Assembly (NCBI GenBank): GCA_046727175.1
Contig: JBKPCD010000070.1
Span: 1 to 10,112 of the forward strand
DNA: 10,112 bases
Direction: 5' to 3'
From: JBKPCD01 sp046727175
GTDB lineage: Bacteria; Acidobacteriota; Vicinamibacteria; Vicinamibacterales; 2-12-FULL-66-21
Shown in pieces: positions 5,363 through 10,112 of this stretch; the first letter of the stretch is position 1, and each line of letters starts with the position of its first letter. The notes beneath the pieces were generated by a model that searched no databases, had not been told where the DNA came from, and saw only the letters and a program-made list of their open reading frames with translations. Both the position numbers and the translations under genes were made by a program.

Positions 5363-7024
5363 ATGGAAACGGTCAGCAGCCTATCACCATCTGCGGTCGT
5401 GTTCGAGACGTCGCCGGACCGCTACAAGCATTGGAAGCTGACTTTCGATGGACCGGTCGCGACGCTGGCAATGGACGTTCAGGAGGACGCGGGTCTCTCG
5501 CCGCACTACCGCCTGAAGCTCAATTCGTACGATCTCGGTGTGGATATCGAGCTCGCTGACGCGGTGCAGCGGATTCGGTTCGAACACCCGGAAGTGCACG
5601 CGGTCGTTATCACCAGCCTCAAGGAGCGCGTCTTCTGTGCCGGGGCGAACATCTTCATGCTCCGCGGAGCGAGTCACGCGTGGAAGGTCAACTTCTGCAA
5701 GTACACGAACGAGACGAGACTCGCGATTGAAGATGGGAGCGAGCACTCGGGCCTGAAGTTCCTGGCGGCGCTGAATGGAATCTGCGCCGGTGGCGGGTAC
5801 GAGCTCGCGCTCGCCTGTGACGAGATCTTTCTGGTCGACGACGGGAATTCGGCAGTGAGCCTGCCGGAGACGCCGTTACTCGGTGTTCTGCCTGGAACCG
5901 GCGGACTGACACGCGTCGTCGACAAGCGCAGGGTTCGTCGCGATCTCGCCGACTTCTTTGGAACCGTCGCCGAGGGCGTGAAGGGACGTCGGGCGGTCGA
6001 ATGGCGTCTCGTCGATGCGGTCTATCCGACCAGCCAGTTCCAGGAAAGAGTTGCGAAAAGAGCGCGGGAACTTGCGGCCTTGTCGGATCGCCCAGCCAGT
6101 GGTCCAGGTGTGGCGCTGGGGCCATTGAATGCAACGATAACGGCCGATAGCGTGCGCTACTCGGGCGTGACGCTCGAGATCGATCGCGACAAGCGCGTGG
6201 CGTCGCTGACAATTCAGGGCCCCGAAGGGCAGCAGCCCGCTACCGCCGAGGCGATCGTGGAGGCCGGCGATCAGTTCTGGCCTCTCCGGGCGTTTCGAGA
6301 GCTCGATGACGCGCTGCTCCGGCTGCGAATGAACGAACCCCTGATCGGGACGATCATCGTTCGTACGCGTGGTGACCTCGAGACAGTGCTCGCGGTCGAT
6401 CGGTGTCTCGTTGCGCACGCGGATCACTGGTTCGTGCGCGAGGTCGTTCACTTCATCAAGCGGACGCTGAAGCGGCTCGACCTCACCTCGCGAAGCATCT
6501 TCGCGCTGATCGAGCCAGGCAGTTGTTTCGCGGGCACGCTCTTCGAGCTCGCGCTCGCCGCCGATCGGTCGTACATGCTCGACGATCCCGAACAGCCAAA
6601 CGCGATTGCGCTCTCGCCGATGAACGCCGGCCCGTTGAAGATGAGCAACGGCCTCACGCGTCTCGAGACACGCTTCCTGGGTGAGCCCGAGAGAAATGCG
6701 GTGGTTCTCGATGACCTGCGGCCTCTCGATCCACAGGAGGCGCTCGGCGCGGGGCTTGTCTCGTTTGCGCCCGACGATCTCGACTGGGATGACGAGGTGC
6801 GGCTGGCGCTCGAAGCGCGCGCGGCGCTGTCGCCCGACGCCCTGACGGGAATGGAAGCAAACCTGCGGTTTGCAGGTCCAGAGACGATGGAGACCAAAAT
6901 CTTCGGCCGCCTGAGCGCGTGGCAGAACTGGATCTTCCAGCGGCCGAACGCCGTTGGCGACAAGGGCGCGCTGACAGCGTACGGATCGCAATCAAGGCCG
7001 GAGTTCGACTTCAAACGAACGTAG
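5363..7024 (+). CDS. boxC: BoxC, 2,3-epoxybenzoyl-CoA dihydrolase (benzoyl-CoA-dihydrodiol lyase)
   Basis: The 553-residue crotonase-superfamily enzyme hydrolytically opens the epoxidised ring of 2,3-epoxybenzoyl-CoA, yielding 3,4-dehydroadipyl-CoA semialdehyde and formate in the cytoplasm. The N-terminal half carries the oxyanion-hole segments CAGANIFML (92-100) and NGICAGGGYELALACDE (138-154), then LPETPLLGVLPGTGG (167-181). Cys112, Glu147 and Glu169 correspond, within one position, to the catalytic Cys111, Glu146 and Glu168 I recall from Burkholderia BoxC. A second, divergent crotonase-like half follows (about 265-480), with EPGSCFAGTLFELALAADR (384-402), then a C-terminal tail ending SRPEFDFKRT. 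The length matches family members. I chose ATG 5363; TTG 5327 falls in the promoter region. There is no evident ribosome binding site. It is the first gene of the catabolic run and has the two palindromes upstream. Confidence 0.95.
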   Translation: METVSSLSPSAVVFETSPDRYKHWKLTFDGPVATLAMDVQEDAGLSPHYRLKLNSYDLGVDIELADAVQRIRFEHPEVHAVVITSLKERVFCAGANIFMLRGASHAWKVNFCKYTNETRLAIEDGSEHSGLKFLAALNGICAGGGYELALACDEIFLVDDGNSAVSLPETPLLGVLPGTGGLTRVVDKRRVRRDLADFFGTVAEGVKGRRAVEWRLVDAVYPTSQFQERVAKRARELAALSDRPASGPGVALGPLNATITADSVRYSGVTLEIDRDKRVASLTIQGPEGQQPATAEAIVEAGDQFWPLRAFRELDDALLRLRMNEPLIGTIIVRTRGDLETVLAVDRCLVAHADHWFVREVVHFIKRTLKRLDLTSRSIFALIEPGSCFAGTLFELALAADRSYMLDDPEQPNAIALSPMNAGPLKMSNGLTRLETRFLGEPERNAVVLDDLRPLDPQEALGAGLVSFAPDDLDWDDEVRLALEARAALSPDALTGMEANLRFAGPETMETKIFGRLSAWQNWIFQRPNAVGDKGALTAYGSQSRPEFDFKRT

Positions 7025-7026
7025 TC

Positions 7027-7120
7027 GGGCTTTCGGCTCCTGGCTTACGGCTTTGGGCCTCTCAAAACCGTTACGGGGCGAGTTTCCACAGAGCGCGCCC
7101 AAAGCCCAGCGCCCAGAGCC
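7027..7120. repeat. GGCTTTGGGC-type intergenic repeats between boxC and boxB
   Basis: After the boxC stop, 7027-7060 is built of variants of GGCTTTGGGC (GGGCTTTCGGCT, GGCTTACGGCTTTGGGCC). The 7097-7120 block is the inverse (GCCCAAAGCCC, GCGCCCAGAGCC). GGCTTTGGGC (7049-7058) and GCCCAAAGCC (7097-7106) form a perfect 10-bp inverted repeat with a 38-nt loop. The same word family recurs after boxB. It could form an intercistronic mRNA hairpin. Confidence 0.75.
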
Positions 7121-7134
7121 GATCGGAGTTCTCG

Positions 7135-8553
7135 ATGATTTCAGCTGAAAAGATTCCGAACAACGTTGGCTTATCGAGCAACAAGCGGCTGCAGCGGGCC
7201 CTGGAGCACTGGCAGCCCAAATACATTCAGTGGTGGCGCGACATGGGCCCGCAGGGATTCCAGGACTACCATCAGGTCTACGTCCGCACGGCCGTGAGCG
7301 TGGACCCGTCGGGCTGGGCGCACTTCGAGTACGTGAAGCTGCCCGAGTATCGCTGGGGAATATTTCTCGCGGATCCCCTGTCCGATCGACGCATCGGGTT
7401 CGGCGACTTCTTCGGCCAGCCTGTCTGGCAGGAAGTGCCGGGGGAGTTCCGAAATCAGTTGCGACGACTCATTGTGACGCAGGGGGATACCGAGCCCGCG
7501 AGCGTCGAGCAGCAGCGCTGGCTGGGTCAACGCTGCCCTAGCCTCTACGATCTGCGCAACCTGTTTCAGGTCAACGTCGAAGAGGGGCGTCATCTCTGGG
7601 CGATGGTCTACCTGCTCCACTCGTACTTCGGGCGGGACGGGCGCGACGAGGCGGAGGAGCTGCTCGCGCGCCAGAGCGGCAACCGCGACAAGCCACGCAT
7701 CCTCGACGCGTTCAACGAGCCGATCGACAACTGGCTCGACTTCTTCATGTTCACCATGTTCACGGACCGCGACGGCAAGTCACAACTCCTGTCGCTGTCG
7801 GAGAGCTCGCTCGATCCGTTGTCTCGCACGACGCGTTTCATGTTGACCGAGGAGGCGCATCACATGTTCGTGGGTGAGACCGGCGTGGCGCGCATCGTCG
7901 AGCGAACGTGTCAACTGCTCAAGCAGGCGGGGTTTTCGGAGGACGTGCGGAAGCTCGGAGGCATCGATCTTCCGACGGTGCAGAAGTTCATCAATCTCTG
8001 GTTCAGTCTGAGCCTCGACCTGCACGGTAACGAAATCTCGACGAATGCCGCGTCGTACTTCGCCAACGGATTGAAGGGACGCGCGCAGGAAGAGAAGTGG
8101 GAGGATCACCTCGTTGCCGACAAATACTACGAGCTCGAGGTCGCCACCGAGGGCGGTCTCGAACGCAAGGCGATCCCGATGCGCACGGCGATGAACGAGG
8201 TCCTGCGTGACTGGTACGTCGGCGACTGCGAGGCCGGGGTCCAGCGGTGGAACAAGATCTTCGAGCGTCACGGCATCCCGGAGCGTCTCAAACTGCCGGA
8301 TCGCAAGTTCAACCGCGGCATCGGCATGTTCTCGTCGCTCCACTTCTCCCCTGACGGCGAGCCCCTCTCGGACGAGGAGTGGAACCGGCGGAAGCAGGAA
8401 TGGCTGCCGTCGCCATCCGATCGCGAGTACCTGCTCAGCATCATGGCCGAACCGGTGTACGAGCCGGGCAAGTTCGCGAATTACATTGCCCCGCCGCTTC
8501 GCGGCATCAACCGCATGCCGATCAACTTCGAATACGTTCGGACCGAAGGATAA
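7135..8553 (+). CDS. boxB: BoxB, benzoyl-CoA 2,3-epoxidase oxygenase component
   Basis: The 472-residue soluble di-iron oxygenase inserts one oxygen atom into benzoyl-CoA to give 2,3-epoxybenzoyl-CoA, using electrons from the reductase BoxA, which is not in this window. The ligand pattern expected of class-I-like di-iron proteins is clear. Glu120 is followed by Glu150 and His153 in VEEGRHLWAM, Asp211 in MFTDRDG, and Glu240 and His243 in LTEEAHHMFVG. These positions coincide with those I recall for Azoarcus evansii BoxB. Other typical segments are DNWLDFFMFTMFTDRD (198-213) and MFSSLHFSPDGEP (398-410), and the C-terminus is PPLRGINRMPINFEYV. Length is as usual for the family. GGAG (7125-7128) lies 6 nt before ATG 7135. 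It sits 110 bp after boxC on the same strand, so it is probably co-transcribed. Confidence 0.96.
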   Translation: MISAEKIPNNVGLSSNKRLQRALEHWQPKYIQWWRDMGPQGFQDYHQVYVRTAVSVDPSGWAHFEYVKLPEYRWGIFLADPLSDRRIGFGDFFGQPVWQEVPGEFRNQLRRLIVTQGDTEPASVEQQRWLGQRCPSLYDLRNLFQVNVEEGRHLWAMVYLLHSYFGRDGRDEAEELLARQSGNRDKPRILDAFNEPIDNWLDFFMFTMFTDRDGKSQLLSLSESSLDPLSRTTRFMLTEEAHHMFVGETGVARIVERTCQLLKQAGFSEDVRKLGGIDLPTVQKFINLWFSLSLDLHGNEISTNAASYFANGLKGRAQEEKWEDHLVADKYYELEVATEGGLERKAIPMRTAMNEVLRDWYVGDCEAGVQRWNKIFERHGIPERLKLPDRKFNRGIGMFSSLHFSPDGEPLSDEEWNRRKQEWLPSPSDREYLLSIMAEPVYEPGKFANYIAPPLRGINRMPINFEYVRTEG

Positions 8554-8765
8554 GCTTTGGGTTAAGGGCTTCCGCCAGGCTTTGGGCTCGGGGCTTTTGG
8601 CTTTCTAGGCGGGCCTGCAAGCAAGTCGTAGGATCCTGTAGTAAGAGGAAGAGCGTACAACGTGGATGAAGCCAACCACTACCGCATACCGGCTTTCGCC
8701 AGGGCACGCTTGAAGACTCATTAGCCTAAAGCACGCCTAAAGCCCAAAGCCAAAAGCCCAAAGCC
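8554..8765. repeat. Inverted GGCTTTGGGC-type repeats bracketing a short non-coding stretch after boxB
   Basis: Directly after the boxB stop come GCTTTGGGTT and a left arm (8578-8604: GGCTTTGGGCT, CGGGGCTTTTGGCTTT). A right arm (8739-8765) is made of AAAGCCC, AAAGCC, AAAAGCCC and AAAGCC. GGCTTTGGGCT (8578-8588) pairs perfectly with AGCCCAAAGCC (8755-8765), and GGGCTTTTGGCTTT (8591-8604) with AAAGCCAAAAGCCC (8746-8759), as alternative registers. Between the arms (about 8610-8735) there is no credible gene; short open frames end within a few codons. The whole could be a large intercistronic stem-loop or a non-autonomous element. Confidence 0.75.
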
Positions 8766-8776
8766 GGGACGTCCGC

Positions 8777-9580
8777 ATGTCCGAGCCGAAGATCAACGTT
8801 ACGACCGCAAGCGGGATCACCACGTTCGAGCTCCACGACCCGCCGGCGAATACATACTCGTACGAGATGATGCTGGAGCTCGACCGCGCGGTTCTGAGCG
8901 CACGGATGGATCCGGCCGTCCACGTGATCGTCATTCGCGGGGCGGGCGAGACGTTCTTCTGCGCGGGCGCGAACATCCGGATGCTCGAAGCGGCGGACCC
9001 GGAGTTCAAGTACTACTTCTGCCTCCACGCGAACGAGACGCTCCTGCGCCTCGAGCACACGCCGAAGCTCGTGATTGCGGCGCTGAACGGACATACGGTA
9101 GGAGGGGGGCTCGAGGTCGCGCTCGCGGCGGACATCCGGATCGCGAAGCGCGATGCCGGCAAAATCGGCCTGCCGGAAGTTGCCCTGGGCGTCTTGCCCG
9201 GGACCGGCGGGACGCAGCGGCTCGCGCGGCTGGTCGGAAAGGCGCGCGCCATCGAGCTGATGGCAACCGGGCGTCTCCTGTCGATGGACGAGGCGAAGAC
9301 GCTCGGCCTGGTCCACGAGGTCTGGGGCGACGGTGAGCTTGCGGGCCGAGCGTTCTCGGCAGCCGTGACGGAATACGCGAAACAGTTCACGCCGCCGGCC
9401 AGAGCCAGTCGCGCGGTCGGTCGAATCAAACGAGCCGTGCAATCCGGCGTTGAATCCGGTTTCGTTGAAGGCCTGGCGCTCGAGCGCGAACTGCAACAGC
9501 TGCTGTTCGAATCGGGGGACGCCCGGGAAGGGTTGACGGCGAACCTCGAAAAACGTCCCCCGGTGTTCAAGGGAAAATGA
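8777..9580 (+). CDS. Enoyl-CoA hydratase/isomerase family protein (crotonase)
   Basis: The 267-residue single-domain crotonase should act on a CoA thioester. The oxyanion-hole segments are FCAGANIRML (61-70) and NGHTVGGGLEVALAADIR (104-121). The two glutamates used by enoyl-CoA hydratases are present: Glu113 in GGGLEVALAAD and Glu134 in GLPEVALG. LPGTGGTQRLARLVG (140-154) and the C-terminal FESGDAREG segment are typical of the family. It also carries FCLHANET (81-88), matching FCKYTNET in BoxC at the same 20-residue distance from CAGANI, so Cys82 aligns with BoxC Cys112. GGGA (8766-8769) is a weak ribosome binding site 7 nt before ATG 8777. Its place after boxB suggests a step in processing dehydroadipyl-CoA intermediates by beta-oxidation. 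The exact substrate cannot be read from the sequence. Confidence 0.88.
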   Translation: MSEPKINVTTASGITTFELHDPPANTYSYEMMLELDRAVLSARMDPAVHVIVIRGAGETFFCAGANIRMLEAADPEFKYYFCLHANETLLRLEHTPKLVIAALNGHTVGGGLEVALAADIRIAKRDAGKIGLPEVALGVLPGTGGTQRLARLVGKARAIELMATGRLLSMDEAKTLGLVHEVWGDGELAGRAFSAAVTEYAKQFTPPARASRAVGRIKRAVQSGVESGFVEGLALERELQQLLFESGDAREGLTANLEKRPPVFKGK

Positions 9581-9639
9581 CCGACGCTGTGGCGTCAGAC
9601 CCCGATAACCCAAATGGGCCAGACCCGTAAGGCAGTGAG

Positions 9640-10112
9640 ATGACTACCACCGCAATCGCTCACAAGCATCTGCTGATTAACAACGAGTGGCGGCCCGCGT
9701 CGAGCGGCGAAACGATGGACGTGGTGAACCCCGCCACCGAGGAAGTGATTGCCGCTGTCGCGTCGGCGGACGCGTCCGATGTCGATGCCGCCGTGACCGC
9801 CGCACGCGCGGCACTGGCTGGACCGTGGGGAAGCCTGTCGGCTCGCGAGCGCGGGCGGCTCGTTCGCAAGCTGGCCGATCGCCTCCTCGAAAGAGTCGAC
9901 GAGGTCTCGCGGCTCGAGACGCTTCACAATGGCAAACCGATCACCGAATCGCGCAACATCGAGATCCCCGCCGCCGCGGAGTGCTTCGAGTACTACGCCG
10001 GGTGGGCGGACAAGGTGATGGGCGAGACGATCCCGGTCAAGGGCAATCACCTCACCTACACGCTTCGCGAGCCGCTCGGGGTCATCGCCGCGATCGTTCC
10101 ATGGAACTTTCC
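9640..10112 (+). CDS. NAD(P)-dependent aldehyde dehydrogenase, N-terminal part (runs off the window)
   Basis: The first 157 codons of an aldehyde dehydrogenase are present; the gene continues beyond base 10112. The N-terminus has LINNEWRPASSGETMDVVNPATEEVI (start typed here in parts: LINNEW at 12-17, NPATEE at 30-35), then a helix with LSARERGRLVRKLADRL, LETLHNGKP, and the conserved LREPLGVIAAIVPWNF ending in the PWNF motif whose Asn helps form the oxyanion hole. The catalytic Cys and Glu lie outside the window. It resembles the betaine/retinal-type aldehyde dehydrogenase group and not the BoxD-type semialdehyde dehydrogenase. In context it may oxidise the C6 semialdehyde made by BoxC or a benzaldehyde-type precursor; this is inference. 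AAGG (9629-9632) lies 7 nt before ATG 9640, and 59 bp separate it from the crotonase, which fits one operon. Confidence 0.9.
   Translation, partial: MTTTAIAHKHLLINNEWRPASSGETMDVVNPATEEVIAAVASADASDVDAAVTAARAALAGPWGSLSARERGRLVRKLADRLLERVDEVSRLETLHNGKPITESRNIEIPAAAECFEYYAGWADKVMGETIPVKGNHLTYTLREPLGVIAAIVPWNF

Noticed and set aside
5876..6991. Long minus-strand open frame opposite boxC, and similar frames opposite boxB, the crotonase and the subtilase
   Set aside because: These are shadow frames caused by GC-rich codon bias; the plus-strand (or, for the subtilase, minus-strand) proteins are clearly recognised families.
8610..8735. tRNA, small RNA or gene relic between the inverted repeats after boxB
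   Set aside because: No cloverleaf is visible and the only open frames are very short with no recognisable protein similarity.

Overview
The window is GC-rich bacterial DNA with dense, non-overlapping genes and GC-rich intergenic repeats. The secreted subtilase carrying discoidin-like domains and the short G-G-C-T-T-T-G-G-G-C intergenic repeats remind me of soil Acidobacteriota such as Vicinamibacteria, but this is an impression and not a placement.

Left part (1-3654): a degenerate tandem GC-rich repeat (14-207) ends at a hairpin just before pheA, a complete monofunctional prephenate dehydratase with its ACT domain. Convergent to it on the minus strand is a large secreted S8 subtilase: signal peptide, propeptide, catalytic domain, Ig-like domain and two duplicated discoidin-like domains.

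Right part (3755-10112): an aerobic benzoyl-CoA (box) degradation locus. On the minus strand lies a BoxR/BzdR-type regulator, an XRE helix-turn-helix fused to a shikimate-kinase-like domain that is expected to sense benzoyl-CoA. A 0.8-kb gap follows. It holds a 72-nt inverted repeat, a small ribbon-helix-helix-like gene with its own rho-independent terminator, and two perfect palindromes just upstream of boxC. Related half-sites precede boxR, so one regulator probably controls both. The plus-strand catabolic run is boxC (ring-cleaving dihydrolase), boxB (di-iron benzoyl-CoA epoxidase), a crotonase and the start of an aldehyde dehydrogenase, which runs off the window. BoxB epoxidises benzoyl-CoA and BoxC opens the ring hydrolytically, releasing formate and a C6 semialdehyde. 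The crotonase and the dehydrogenase plausibly process downstream intermediates. boxA (the reductase) and benzoate-CoA ligase are not in the window. Inverted copies of the GGCTTTGGGC repeat lie on both sides of boxB.

No wholly new system is evident. The most interesting points are the putative BoxR operators, the small gene and inverted repeat between regulator and operon, and a crotonase that shares a BoxC-type cysteine motif.
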